Part shown: positions 34,159-46,668 of the stretch, one piece after another
Position numbering within the stretch: position 1 is the first letter of the stretch
How the letters are laid out: every line of letters begins with the position of its first letter
Assembly: GCA_029255685.2 (NCBI GenBank)
Contig: CM055316.2
Coordinates: 68,897,237 to 68,961,236 of the forward strand
DNA from: Silene conica
Taxonomy: Eukaryota; Streptophyta; Magnoliopsida; Caryophyllales; Caryophyllaceae
Length of the DNA: 64,000 bases
Direction of reading: 5' to 3'
The notes under the pieces: model-generated
Databases searched by the model: none
What the model was told of the DNA's origin: nothing
The model's input: the letters and a program-made list of their open reading frames with translations, nothing else
Program-made: the position numbers and the translations under genes

Positions 34159-34777
34159 TGGTTTTTATTCTTTAATCTTTCAATTTTTCCCCTTGTATCG
34201 CGCCAAGACCTGATCAGGATTTTTGAAGAGAGGGTATGCGTGTTCTTAATGTTTTCCTTGTATGTCTATCCCGACATTTCGGGTTTATGACACGAATTAC
34301 TCATCGCAAACAATACTAGTCTGAAGATGAGCATAACAATTGTTAAGTTAATCCTCCCAAACATGGTCATCCTAGTTTTGTCAATTTGAATCACATTTTA
34401 GGTGTATGATGCACTCGAATTCGAGTCTGATCAGATTAGGATGGATTATCTTTGGGTTTGGCTTGGTTGCAACTTGCAAGTGTAATTCAACACGAATTTG
34501 ATTAGTAATTTGATTATTCACACTCGATTTTATTGGGTCTGATCTGAAACGTGTTAGTATACCGAATAAAAATGCAATAAAAATGTTCAGAGCAATGGTC
34601 AAGAATTCAGATATAGAGCATGAAACAGGTGGTTCAGACATTGGGCCAATTTGCAATTGAATATAATTTGTAGAGTAATATTGAATTGCATGAAATTTCA
34701 GACCAAAATATCACTAGGCAAACATTTTTTGTCATGGTAGAACTATAATATCAAGCGTAATTGTTCGACAACTAAAA
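34159..34777. other. Spacer between gypsy fragment and MULE-OTU gene
   Basis: No gene. The Mutator element's own left end should lie here, but I could not define its terminal repeat. Confidence 0.4.
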
Positions 34778-35482
34778 TTACATATCCGAAATTATTATTG
34801 GAGATGCTGCATTCTGTTGTTGTGGTGGCTGCAGAGACTGATAAAGAATAATTCTATTAGCAACTTGGCTACTATCATGTCGAAATCCTTGAAAAGAAGG
34901 GTAAAGGAATGGTAACGGAGAGTCATTTCGAAGACACACCTGTACAAGCAAAAAAATACATTATTAGAAGAACATTCTTAATCGTATAATATATCAAAAT
35001 AACATTAAAGTTCAATTGTGTAACTTACCCATACAAAATGCATAGCTGAAGTAACCAAAACTATTGTTACGATTTTCTTTGGAGCGTTTGGTACTGCGCC
35101 CAAGATTTTGAGTGGTAAAAATGTCCAGCAATCGGTTGAAGACAAAGTCACAAAAATCACATCATAACGGTTTGATACAAGAAGTCCAAGTCCAACTTCA
35201 AACCAATATTCGGCGGGTGCAAAAGGCTCCCAAAACGATATCATCTTTATATATTTGGCAATCTGTTCTTCACCCCCACATACATCTACATAGTATTGCC
35301 TATTAACATTTAGTTTATCCAATAGATCACATCGAACATTCGCCCATTCATTTTCATTTCCATAAATCTCTTGTGCAATCGATCGATACCCACAGTGACC
35401 ATCACCTTTGACATCCACACAATCCGTTATGCAACGTGAAAAGTAATCGGCAATTGCATTTGGATATGGGAAAGGTGTGCAT
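34778..35482 (-). CDS. OTU cysteine protease exons of the MULE-OTU gene
   Basis: Two exons, 35482 to about 35031 (after TACAG, ending at a GTAAGT donor) and 34939-34778 (after TGTACAG). The first has DVKGDGHCGYRSIAQEIYG with the catalytic Asp and Cys. It ends AMHFVW with the catalytic His, and the second adds VCLRNDSPLPFLYPSFQGF. OTU domains cleave ubiquitin or related chains. Unlike the transposase part, this part is open across both exons with all three catalytic residues. OTU domains fused to plant Mutator transposases are, to my knowledge, a recurring theme, and their role in transposition is unknown. Confidence 0.75.
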
Positions 35483-36649
35483 GACTTATCGTCCTGTATT
35501 TTCATAAAAATAGTATTAATAAAAAATGTACAATATGTTTCAGTACATTCATATTAAAAAAATACTTACCTGTGAAAACGACATAAGAGTTGTAGGAGTG
35601 TTGACTGGCGCCGTAGAAGAAATTGGAGTGCTGACTGACACAGTTTTTGCTTTCTTACGACTTGTCTTTTTAAACATCTTCTCTGTATATTCCCAATGTG
35701 ATGGATTTCTTGAAACAGAAGTCTTTTTCGGGCGCCCTTTGGTCTTTTTAACTTCTGGGTCAACTATTTTCGGAGGGTGCAACAAATTTTCCGCAAACTC
35801 AGAAAACTTTCGCATCATTTCTACGTTGTCGGATGATAAGACATCATCTGGAAGTCTACGTAATCTGTCTTGCTCTTGAATTTTTCTAGTATCGTGGTCA
35901 TTCCCGTTGCTTATATCTCCGTGGGAATGCAAAAAGTCCTCCAAAATCTGTGAATATAATCTAGTTCTATACACTTATCTGTCTAATTTACAAATATATT
36001 TACAAAGCAATCTCTAACAACAACAATAAGAAAAGTAACAATATCAGTTAATAGTTTTACTTGTATTGACTAAATCAATTATCTCGCATGCACAAGGTAG
36101 ACCATGAGTTGTCTTTAACGCACAATTGTTACAATTTACCTCTTTCAGTGCATCATTAAGAATTATAATCGCATTATGAGTCACATTTTGCGTTAATCTT
36201 CGGTAAACAGGCATAGCTTGAGTAAGATGAAGACAAATAGTCTTTGAACGTGCAAACTCCTCTTTTATTGCATGATATTGAAGGTTCACAGCATGATGAA
36301 TTGTTTCAAAGACAGTGTCGAGTCCAACAACAGAAGTTCGTAACAAGCGTTTAAGTGATGCATGTGCGCCCTCAACCCTTTGACCATCAACAATATAAAT
36401 AAGATACCAATAATCACGAAATCAAATAAAAAGACAAATAAAGTAAATAGTATTACCTATTTGTAGTTACATTGCCAAAGTGCAACACTTTGTCGGTCCA
36501 AGCTGATACAAAATTCTCTTTATATTTATTGATCCAAGTGTTTTTGCAATAATCTTTCAGACCCGGAACAAATTTGTATACCTTGTACATCTCCTCCTCA
36601 TTTTCGAAAAATTCTTTCTCACTTGTAGATCTTACCATTCGTGTCCATC

Positions 36650-37702
36650 TCCCTTTTGCAAATGTTTCACCGACTGAACCTGAATTTTTTTATCCTAGTT
36701 CTTTTCACCCACGCTTCGACATCTTTCTCTTGTGACGTCTACATAATAAGTGCTTAGCACTTGGAAAGTTCTCCTTAATTGCACCAATTAAAGCTAAATC
36801 ACAATCGGTCAAAAAAACCATATTCTCATCTGATCCTATTACTTCTCTCATACATTTTAGAGCCCAATTATATGACATGTTTGCTCATTTTCCAAAAATG
36901 CAAAGAACATAGAGAAGTTTCTACCAACCGGTGTAACACCTATAACTTCTAGTAATGACATCTTAAACATGTTAGTCTTGTAGGTACTATCAGCAACAAT
37001 TACAAATGGGTAAAGTTTCAAAAGCTTGAGTGAATCGGGATGTATAAATAGAACATTTGTCAGGACTCTCTCACCTTTTTTTTCACCAGGTTTTGTCTCA
37101 TGAAAAGTTTGATATCCATGATCATCAGCAAGTTTAAGCAATTGTTCAGCAGTTGTGCGTTCTTCTCTAGAGGTTTTTTTCGCTCTTGCACGAATATTAT
37201 ACACTTGCTTGGAAGTAACAAGTATATCCTTCTTTCTCAACTCAATTAGTATGTTAGCAACCGAAATTTTACTTGTTGTCATGGACAAAATCAACTCTTT
37301 TGTTTCGGCACTCAGAACATCATCCTTTACTCCAATGAAGTGGTTGTGAAATCCATTATGTACATCGAACCTCCATGTACCGTCAACTTCTCCGACTGCC
37401 TTGAGTTTAAAAGGACACCAACATTTTTTACTCCCCGTATTTGATTTCGCGGAGGGAACGTTAAAATTCCCTCGAAATTGATAACGTCCAGATCTGTCAC
37501 ACTTAAGCCAACGCTCACCATAACCACGACGTGGGTGATGAGTACCTAGCCGCACGTGTATATCATGCAATAGTCCAATTTCTCTAACTTCTGCTATCAA
37601 TTCATCGTGATTCCTGAATTTTTTTCCGAGATTGAAAATGTGTCTGGTATCTATCATTTCAGCAGAAAATTCTTCATACTAATTCGACTTTGAGTCCGAG
37701 TC
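36650..37702 (-). pseudogene. Transposase exon 2 of the MULE-OTU gene
   Basis: The longest open piece is 36857-37657 (266 codons). It holds the FAR1-type DNA-binding region and the first catalytic Asp (ADSTYKTN). A different frame, from about 36870 to 36700, continues the domain with ALKCMREVIGSDENMVFLTD, including the second Asp, and CRRH. The switch marks one indel. Confidence 0.8.
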
Positions 37703-38698
37703 CTGAAATTAAAACAAAGATGTTATTTGTAATAGTCATATTTGCAATAGTCTAAATGCTAGCAGTAAAACACAAGTGTACCATGTAATTACAGGTCTTA
37801 GAATTTCTTGCAGCCTCTTGTATATTTGATAGCTTAATCAGTAAAACATACATCCACACACAGGTAGAGAAGGTGGTAATGTCATGAGGTTGATACTCAT
37901 CAATGTTTCCACGCCATCATTTTACAGTTCAAGTTTTTTTTCTTTACTTTTTTTTTTGCGTCAAAGGAGCCATAAGGGGGGAACTACATTATCAGGAGTA
38001 GAGTAGATTCAAACTTCCGATCAAATGTCCCAAATACCTCTGTCTTAACCTCTAGACTAGGACCTCTTTGGTTGAAGATGTGCTGCTGTGTATTTTTTTG
38101 TTTATTTGGAAATTATCGGTGAACTTCAGGTGATGCCTGTCGACAATTCTACATTCAACGACCTTTTTACACTTGAGATGTACAAGGACAATCTCCATAT
38201 TCAAATATTCAGTATACCTTTTCATAAAGTGTTAAAAGTTAATTTTTGTGCTGCAGGCTAAGAGCTGCTAACAAACAACAAGGTGATGGGGCGAAGACGC
38301 AACAACCACACACCATTCCTCTTTCATACTTGTCAGACTACTGCTTGAACTTACAAATCATACATTCATACGTCATTAGACTAGTTTGCTTTTTCTTCTA
38401 TCTATAAATACTTGTCAGACTGCTTGAATGGAGAATCACAAATAGAAGGCTAATAACGAAGTAGCTTGTGTAAGTTTAACACAAACGAGAGCTCGCCTCG
38501 GATGGATAAAGCTTTTTCGCAAAGAAAAGAAGGCCTTTAATTACACCTTGCTACATACCTTAATTAGGTTAAAACTGAAAACGAATTAAAGAAACCCTAA
38601 TCTAATTAGTTTAAATCAATTTTTTAATTTCATATAATATAATTGATAAAGGTAGAGATTAGAATTATTACCTGATCGATACGAGAGCTAGCATCCAT

Positions 38699-39160
38699 AG
38701 TTGTGTGGTTTAGGGTTTTTTTTGTGGGGGAGAGAATTAGAGAGAATTAGAGAGGAGAACTTTTCTTAGGCAAAGGGCATAGAATGGAAAAATAATGAAA
38801 AAAAGGTATGAATGAGTAAAACTCGTATATGAATGAGCAATTACGTTATTTATTGGTGCCACTTGGGATTTACAGGATCAATTGATCCATTTACAATGAC
38901 TTGGTGTGGGCAGATTCATGACGGCTCACGTGATTCTGATGCTGACGGAGCACGTGTTTATATAACGCTTTTTCAGTCAATAGATAATACAAAACAATTT
39001 GCTAGTACCAAGTTACTCTCTTTTTATCTTATCTCTCACAATATTACTTGATCCGTCGCAAACTTGCGATAGATTTGTCGTCATAAACGAGAACTGTAAC
39101 CCTTTATAGCGTAACATGACATTGATGGGTTTGTTCTATAGTGTCTACGCGTATTACTCC
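38699..39160. other. 5' side of the MULE-OTU gene
   Basis: Presumed leader and terminal region of the element. Two copies of GAGAGAATTAGA occur near 38735, and TGAATGAG is repeated near 38810 and 38830. No gene. Confidence 0.4.
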
Positions 39161-39162
39161 CT

Positions 39163-39400
39163 CCATTCAAATCCAAACAACAACTTTATTTTTTTTACAT
39201 TATTCACAAATCAACTTTCAATCTCAATTTTCTCTCGATATATAAGAAAAAATATATTCATGTGGGGTCTTGTTTAATTCGTCTTTACGAGAGCATTAAA
39301 AATATATAACTTTTACAATTTTTACAAATACGTACGTAGCTAAAGATATTAAGCACGTAAAACATGCGTTGGCAAACGTGAAAAAGGCTCATTATCTCAC
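39163..39400. mobile_element. One-ended Stowaway-like MITE
   Basis: Left end CTCCCTCCATTCAAATCCAA next to TA. The body (TCTCAATTTTCTCTC..., TTCGTCTTTACGAG..., GTTGGCAAACGTGAAAAA) is the reverse complement of the body at 55573-55800. The right terminal repeat is missing. Confidence 0.6.
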
Positions 39401-39567
39401 CCTTAATTACAATCATTATTACATAGACAATGTAACAGCCACAACTAATGTGGCCGTTTAATTCATGAATTTCAATAGATATATTTGTGAAATATATAAA
39501 AATTTTAATATTTTCAATGTATTGGTTAAGACAAATAAAGTAAAATTTCATATGATTATATTTTATA

Positions 39568-40062
39568 CTCCTCCTATTTCATATGAGACCATGTTTATCC
39601 GTAGGTCTTGTAGCCCTACTTAGCCCTAGTTTCTACTAATTTTTTTTCTTAACCTACTTTCAAGCCCTACCTATTCATTTTTATCTTTTATCAAGACCTA
39701 CCTTAACCTACCTTTAACTTATATTTTTTTTACACTAAACAAGGTCTAGAACGAGGTCTAGAAAGTGTTCCAGGAGGTCCATATTAGACCGTATGGACCT
39801 AGTTTCTGCAAAGGTGTTCAAACCTTTTAATTTCTTTTTCCTTTTTTTATTTGTTATTTTTTTGTCTTTATTCAACACCTAGACCTACTTAGCCCAACCT
39901 ATAAACGTAGTCTGATGTTCCTTTTTCATTATTGTTCCTTTTTTTAACAATATTGTTTAGTTCAAAATCAATTTAATTGAGACTAAGTGTATTGTGTGTT
40001 CCAAATTAATTCTCTTATTTCTTATACCAAAATGAAAATGAAACATCATATGAAATAGGAGG
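39568..40062. mobile_element. Stowaway-like MITE, 495 bp
   Basis: Inverted ends CTCCTCCTATTTCATATGA and CCTCCTATTTCATATGA with TA on both sides (39566-39567, 40063-40064). No coding capacity. Confidence 0.75.
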
Positions 40063-40133
40063 TATGTTCCTCCTATTTCATATAACGTCCCCTTTCTTTT
40101 TTTCATCCAATTTCATTATTGTTGATTCTTTTT

Positions 40134-40703
40134 GAGATATTCTACCTTGTATCCCTGAGTTTTTCGTTATTCTATGTTGTACCCCTACATATTTGAAATT
40201 CTATGGCGTGCCCCTGAACTTTATATATTAGTTTATACCATAACTTTATTTATTATCTTTGCTAACTTAGTTTCTTAATTGATCTATTAAATCGTTTATC
40301 ATCATTTTAACTACTTGATAACCTAATTATTTATTTATTAGTTTTCTGAATTGTCTATTAATTCACCAAATAGTATACGTATCTAACTAAAATTCATTAA
40401 ATTTTCATTATCATTTCATGCGTCATCACAGAGGTTATTAATAATAATTTGTGCTTGTTAAAAGTGATTTGTGAGTCTTCTCAGACAGAATGGTGATACA
40501 ACAATAATGAGCTAGAATATATGTCAAAGTATGGTTTTTTGATGGTACCTAATTAATGGATAATTAAAAAGGTTATGATCCATAAAGAATTAAGAAATTT
40601 AGGGGTGTAATGTGTAGAATATAAAAAAAGGGGGTGAGTGGGGGGGTGTGTGTGTGTATAACATAGAAATCTAAACAACTTAGGGTACATGGTTGAGTAT
40701 CTC
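40134..40703. mobile_element. Mutator-type MITE with 9-bp TSD
   Basis: 570 bp with inverted ends GAGATATTCTACCTTGTA and GAGATACTCAACCATGTA, flanked by ATTCTTTTT on both sides (40125-40133, 40704-40712). A 9-bp TSD points to Mutator-like transposase. It contains a G-rich TG run near 40640. Confidence 0.8.
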
Positions 40704-40760
40704 ATTCTTTTTTTTTTGACAACTTTGTGTAGTACAAAATCAATTTAATGTGGGTTCATG

Positions 40761-42026
40761 TGTTGGGATATATGTCCTCAATAATAGTGCGATCACATAA
40801 TTAAATCTCATGACGAGAATGCGCAGGAGATGATACAAAAGTATATAGTCAACTGACCAACATTAATCGGTAATGATTGACTAGCTAGAGTTTGACATTA
40901 CTGTCGTATGACGGTGGTGGTCAGTTGATCCCTTTAGGTCACACCTATAGGACAATTCCCTTAATTAATAAACTGATCAAATGTATATTGATACGAGTTG
41001 ATCAGATTACTTAAATTCGAATATCGAGAAATCAGAGGTTAAATCTTAATGTAAGATTTATGTTTGAACTGAAACATGTCAATTATCAAACATTAATCGA
41101 TGTTTATGAAATATCGAAACTAGAATGAATCGGGTTAAATATTATTACAAGTGTTGCACATCGTATTGACGATTGTTGTGACGACCGTTTTATAAGTAAT
41201 TTCGAATTACTAGTCAATTTGTTAAATGTGATTTTTTTAATTTGTAAATGATATTTATTTGATAAATATGCATTTTAAATTAAAAACAATTGTTTTATAA
41301 TTGTGACATAATATATGTCACACATAATTATACAATTGTACAAATTGACAAATTGTAAAATGGAAATTCATTTTATGAGGTTAATGTGACGGTTTTATGG
41401 AGTTGTATTAAGGGGTTTTAATTGTGTGTTTTAATGTGAAAAACACCATCATTACATAGTCTTAATACCCAAGTGCTAAGGTTGCATGGCTATGTTATGG
41501 GTAAGCTAAAAGAGTTATCTTCTCCTCTTCCCAAGCACTCTTTCACGGCACACTTCTCCCACCCCAACATAAGTGAATTGTTCACATTTTCTAGCAATCA
41601 TTCTAACCTTTAGCTAAGTTTTCTAGTGTGAGAAAACCATAAAAAAAACCTCTAATATTATCTCATAATATATTGATATAATAGGATCATATTAACAATA
41701 CTAAAATTGTTGTAGTATTCATATATTAATTATTCTAATAAGAGATTAGAATATAGTTTAAGGAAAACCGTTTTAAGCACCTAGCTAGTGTTAGTCACGG
41801 TTTCAAGGGGTTGTTTTGGGTGCATCACAAAGGAGGTAAACGACCTTGATTACTTGGTTTGGAGGATCATCCTAGCATAAGTTTGGACCGAATGTAGGGT
41901 TCAATCTTATTATTTCCGCATTTTATTTAGCATGCATAAAATCTTGTAAAACTAATTAATATGTTAATTAGCAAATTTATATTAGTAAGACTAATATTTG
42001 GGGCATATTAGACGTAGAACCCAACA
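40761..42026 (+). mobile_element. Solo LTR, probably Ty1/copia, 1266 bp
   Basis: Ends TGTTGGGAT/ACCCAACA and a perfect 5-bp TSD TCATG (40756-40760, 42027-42031). Its first 200 bases resemble the LTR at 23940 (the GTCACACCTA block). No internal region remains. The orientation follows that similarity. Confidence 0.9.
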
Positions 42027-42112
42027 TCATGGTTATAGTATAATCCAAATTAATTTTATTATTTCTTAGGACAACAAAACAAAAAGGAACAATAAATGAA
42101 AAAGTAGGGAGT

Positions 42113-43550
42113 TAGGAGTATTAGATATCCTATTAAATTTGTCCTCATTTATTGAATAGTATCCAAAAATGAAATGGAAACAATAAACTAAAACAATTGG
42201 TCTAAAGATAGCACCGACTGAAAGCCAAAATTTTTGGGTCTTTAATATTGAGTTCTGAATTCTGATACAGAGAAAAGAACTACTACGTATTCATTAAAGA
42301 AGACTTGTCTTATTTATGCAAGTGGGGTATGTAACCCGTTTTAATCTTAAAACAGTTATGCCATTTTAAGAAAGACTTATTGAAATATGAAACAGTTAAA
42401 CAAATACTTACATGTTCCAGTTATTTGTTTACATATTTCATTTACAGTTTCTCAGTCATTTTATTTAACTTTTTATATTGAGAATATTTTTAAGGATAGC
42501 CCATAACCAATTATTTACTTCTCACCCAATAACAAATTAACAAACTTTCATAACTGGTCATCTCCTTTTTATAGTCTTTGGGCAAACACTACGTATAAAT
42601 AAATAAATGGAACGGAGCAACGGAGACGGAGAAAATCAACATAGCAGAAAAGTGTTGAATGGGCCGGTAACCGCAAAGGCAGACTAAAAAGACTAGACGG
42701 GACTTAAATGGGCACCGAGCACGTGGTGTGTGGCCTCCAGGTAATGTATCTTCTATCCATGGGAGAGAGGCTACCTGACTACTTCACGTGTACCTAGCGT
42801 GGGCTCAAGAAGGGACAACTAAGTTGAGTCCAATAGTCAGGTCCACCAGCTTCATCTGTGGTCCAACCAAACTTGTTCTGAGCGCGGCTTATTCGTAGAC
42901 ATAATAAACGGGTCAAATTGAATCCTGTTTGGTTGAGTCAGTTTAGATTGGGTAAGTTTGGACTTGTCATATTTTCGGGTTACTTCAGGTTATGTTGGGT
43001 TATATGTTTGTTTCAGATTTATTGGTCAAGTATTTTGAGTTAAGCAGAGCAGATTATTTTGGATCGGGTTATTTTCTGGTCAATAATTAGGAATAAAAAG
43101 TCATTTCAAGTCTTTTTAGGTCAATTAGAGTGATGTTTTCTCGGGTCATTTTGAACTGGGAGATGGATCAAGTCATTTCGGGCCGGGTCTGTTATGAATC
43201 AAGAAATATAAGCTCGAGTCATTTTAACGAGATAGGCCGGGTCACTCAAGTTTTGGGTCACATTCAAGTATCGTAATTCGGGTCAGTTTTGAGTCTCAAG
43301 TTAACCTTTTCAGACCAAGTTTATTTTGTGAGGTTTACTTATTTGTATTCTAGGGAGCTTATTGTCTAAGGGATGTTATTCACCTTGCCCGGGGGATGTT
43401 ATTCACCTTCTCCCCAACCTTTTTTCACCTTCTTTTCTTACACTCTCATAATATATGTTGAAAGCCAATAAACCAAGCAAAAAGTAAACAGTATTGTAAT
43501 CGGTTATGAGAGGAAAAGGTAGAAGAGAAGATAAATAATATTTCATCCTA
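42113..43550. other. Intergenic stretch with GGGTCA-rich degenerate repeat
   Basis: No gene. From about 42890 to 43330 the plus strand is dominated by variants of GGGTCA, GGGTTA and AGTCATTT, a low-complexity relic. The rest is unassigned. Confidence 0.5.
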
Positions 43551-43554
43551 GTTT

Positions 43555-43904
43555 AAGTATTGATTTTCTTTCTTTGGGGCACCAAAATTAAGGAAATAAT
43601 TTGGACCACACAAGTTCTCATCGGATACGGACACTATCTGTCACAAGCTGCAGATGGATAGTGTCCTCTCACAATGTGCAAGTGGCAATATTCATGGATG
43701 ATCAATTTTCTCCCTATTTGTCTTCTCACTTGCCTTATTGTAAGAGAGGAATATCCGTTTTCAGTTTGTAACGGATACTATCCGTCACAAGCAAGACACT
43801 TCATTTGGACCACATAAACCACTCTACCCCATGTAAAATTGATTTTGGAATTTGGACCTCAAAAGAATTTACATAAAAAAAGAAAATCAAGTAATCAATA
43901 CCCG
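43555..43904. mobile_element. MITE-like element with a nested 192-bp insertion
   Basis: Outer inverted ends are near GTATTGATTTTCTTTCTTT and GTATTGATTACTTGATTTTC. An inner segment 43611-43802 is bracketed by a 12-bp direct repeat ATTTGGACCACA (43599-43610, 43803-43814) and contains two ACTATCYGTCACAAGC copies. Confidence 0.4.
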
Positions 43905-43937
43905 ACTACCATGAAAATGAAAAGGGAATCAATAGTA

Positions 43938-44229
43938 TAAGGATCGTTTGGTTCACTCTTTAGGAATGAAATGGATTGGAATGAGAAATCATAGTGGTAT
44001 GAGGTTTCAACTCCATACCTTTCAAAACATGTTTGGTTCATTAAAAAAATTAACATAAAAGAATGAAGTTTGAATCCATGGGAATGAGGTGAGCATGGGA
44101 TTGTAAGGGGTTGGGGTGGAATGAAAATCCCGGTGAATTTTAAATTCATTCCAAAATGTCTCAACCAAACACCAAAATATCGAGAATTCATTATATTCTA
44201 TTTCAATCCACCTAACAAAACCACCCAAG
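43938..44229. mobile_element. MITE of the GTTTGGTT-end type (Tourist- or hAT-like)
   Basis: Ends GGATCGTTTGGTTCA and GGGTGGTTTTGTTAG (right end on the minus strand). The interior is shared with 47843-48490 (GGTATGAGGTTT, AAGGGGTTGGGGTGGA). No clear TSD. Confidence 0.55.
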
Positions 44230-44976
44230 GGTAATTATTATCGCCTAATACGAAGTAGTAAACTAGTAACTAGTAATGTTAGGTATAATGTTAAACATTG
44301 TTGACATATTGCGTCATCCATCACCATCCTTCCCTACTTTGACAACTTTGCTCATAACTTTAGAAAACCATTTATCTTTTTCTCATTTTCACTCATGTAA
44401 AGAAAAAAACAGACAATAATACGTATGTGTTTTATTCATTGATTGCATCACTTATCATATTGCCCTTCTTATTCCCCACTCTTATTTCTTCTTCTCTGAT
44501 CAATTTCCAATCCCCTTCCCATCCCACAGTTGGTTACAATTGTACCGCCTATGGCCACCACCACCTCCAATGTCTACCCACCATCGTAATTTGTTCATAA
44601 ATTTTACGGAAAATTCAAACTAATTTATTGTAGAAATAAACATTACTACATCGACATTTTAACGAAGAATTGAAGAAACTAAATGTACTAACTCGCTATA
44701 ATATACTTTCTCTTATTCTAAATAAACGTTTCAATTTTTATTTCCGTCTAATCACAATAATATCTCATCTTATTGTCCATTTTTGGTAAACTTTTGTACT
44801 TATTTTAAACACGTTAACTCACAACAATACCACACCTTATCGCACAACACTACTTATTCTAATCATTCTACCCACAATAATACGGAGGAATCAATATTAC
44901 CTTTCATCTCTCCATTTTTCTTGCTCCACACAATAATTTACATTATTTAATTCAATTTATTAAATTTTGTGTCAAA
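44230..44976. other. AT-rich spacer
   Basis: No gene on either strand. A weak MITE-like inverted pair may lie around 44708-44890. Confidence 0.4.
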
Positions 44977-45093
44977 GTACAATTGGAACGATTTTTTGAA
45001 ATAATGCTGAAAATTAAAGAAATTGTCGTTTTGGGTTGGTTTTGAAAGTATTTGTCAAAATGGTGTCCACGTAAGCTCGGGAAAACGAGCCTA

Positions 45094-45505
45094 AACACGC
45101 CATTGGTAATGGCGGGTTATGTTCAAGAGACACGCCATACCTAGTGGCGTGTCTAAGCAGAGTATTTTTATGGGCAAAAGTTGCAGAAGGTTGGGGTTGG
45201 GGTTACAAAAAAGACACGCCTTATGTGGTGGCGTGTTTCCTTCACATAACACGCCATTAGTTGTGGCGTGTTTCAGGTTGGTAGAAAAATGAAAATGTTC
45301 CAGGAGGTTTTGAATATGGGAGGCTGAAACACGCCTTTTGGGATGGCGGGTTTAAGGAGGAAGACACGCCATTGCTTGTGGCGTGTTTCTTCAGTGTTTT
45401 TTTGAAAATGTTACAGGGGGGTTTTGAGAATGAAAGGCTGAAATACGCCATTTGTGATGGCGGGTTTATGGATAAAGACACGCCATTCAATGTGGCGTGT
45501 TTGTT
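45094..45505. repeat. Left subterminal palindrome cluster of the MULE
   Basis: Eight units of about 24-26 bp in the pattern ACACGCCAT-(4-6 nt)-RTGGCGTGT; three end GGCGGGT instead. Unit pairs are themselves repeated at about 130-bp spacing. Confidence 0.9.
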
Positions 45506-45712
45506 CAGTGATTTTTTTTTTATATATTTGTTGTGATGTTACTCGGAAAGTGATAAAACGAATAAGCAAAAGAAACAAAGTTTAAAATTGCACACAGAAA
45601 ATTAAAATGTCATTTGAAAGCAAATCTAAAACACATCTAATTGTTTCGCACAAGGAGTATAGAAAATCTAACAATAGTTCAGTAATGTAGCTATTACATA
45701 GATTGAAGCATT

Positions 45713-46018
45713 TCACTTCTTCTTTCCTCTTAAACGAGACCAAAACCGTTTTCCCTTTGATGGCTCGGGAGTACCTTGTTCAGTGATGGGATCCATGGAT
45801 GATCTAGAGCGTCGACCGTGCCTAGAATAGTTTACTAATGGCACATCGTCCTCCAATATCACTGACTCAAGGGACTCACTCCCCGTTGTTGCTTGGGTTT
45901 CTTCTTGGGTGGGTTCTTGGTTTGGTGCTTCGGTTGGTTGCTCGTATGGTTGGAGAAGATGTGAAAAGCCGACTTGTTGAAGTGTTTGAGAGGAGTAATC
46001 ACGGATGTCAGAAACCAT
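45713..46018 (-). pseudogene. C-terminal piece of the MULE gene
   Basis: 101 codons with IRDYSSQTLQQVGFSHLL, a Pro/Glu/Thr-rich middle and a basic end (SKGKRFWSRLRGKKK). It looks like the tail of a MULE or plant-mobile-domain protein carried in the same element. Probably the surviving 3' end of the deleted gene. Confidence 0.5.
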
Positions 46019-46098
46019 GGAACGGAAATGAGGGGTACTTCGAGAGGCATTTGTTGAAGCTTCCTATTGCATGTCGTATGGACTTATTTGGAAACACT

Positions 46099-46668
46099 CT
46101 AGGTCACCTCATCGCTTATTGAAGACTTATTTGGAAACACTTGTCCTACCGCGAACTCTTTCCCTTGTTCATGTCGAACCATATTCTCGCAAGTTTTCCA
46201 ACTATTCAACTCTTTCTCATCTAATGAATGGAGTTTATTAAACTCAACAATGGGGGCACTAGCGAAGACAAGGTCATCATCACCATCTTCTTCATTTTCC
46301 ATCAAATTTTCCTCAAGTCTTACTAACTCCTCATCAATCTCATCACCTTCTAAATTACTCTCAAATTCCCAATCATTTATGTCATTAGCTTCAATAGAAA
46401 CAAATTGACCAACATCATCTAGCCTAATAGGCATACTTGGGGTAGGATTGACAATTTGGGAAGTAGAAATCTCAACAAATATGTCCATTGAAGGAGCATT
46501 TGAATGACGAACACTTGCCCATAATGCTTTTAAGGCCCCGTCATTGTTAAGAGGTACAACTTTGAAACAACCGGAACTTGGAAATTTCATCTTCACCCTT
46601 AATTGACTACTAAAACTATGAATTTCCATTCCTTTGTATATCTCTTCAACTAATTCAAGATATGTCAT
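46099..46668 (-). pseudogene. MURA-type transposase, N-terminal domain only
   Basis: 189 codons. The first ~90 residues (MKFPSSGCFKVVPLNNDGAL, SMDIFVEIST) match the N-terminal module of MuDR-type transposases. An acidic stretch (ENEEDGDDD) follows, then GKEFAVGQVFPNKSSISDEV, the usual entry to the DNA-binding domain, where the frame ends at the internal deletion. Full-length relatives are 600-900 residues. A 5' UTR intron is possible upstream of 46668. Confidence 0.75.

Larger units (their letters stand above)
34778..38698 (-). pseudogene. Mutator-like transposase with C-terminal OTU protease, decayed
   Basis: Six or seven exons fit consensus splice sites. Exon 1 is 38698-38672 (MDASSRIDQ, donor CAG/GTAATA). 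Exon 2 starts at 37702 after TTTCAG and encodes a FAR1-like zinc-binding region (KCDRSGRYQFRGNF, CWCPFKL) and the start of the MULE DDE domain (VADSTYKTNMFK; next Asp in LTDCDLALIG). Later exons give NRVEGAHASLKRLL (joined at about 36454/36370) and a SWIM finger (CALKTTHGLPCAC). A Lys-rich linker (35950-35580) follows, then the OTU domain. Exon 2 has an early stop near 37680, a frame slip near 36870 and a stop near 36700, so the transposase is dead. It would have cut and joined its own element in the nucleus. The element's terminal repeats were not located. Confidence 0.8.
40067..42112. mobile_element. Stowaway-like MITE split by two later insertions
   Basis: The left end TCCTCCTATTTCATATAACG abuts the previous MITE. 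The right end, read on the minus strand, is CTCCCTACTTTTTCATTTATT. The body is interrupted by a Mutator-type MITE (40134-40703) and a copia solo LTR (40761-42026); without them it is about 200 bp. Confidence 0.55.
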
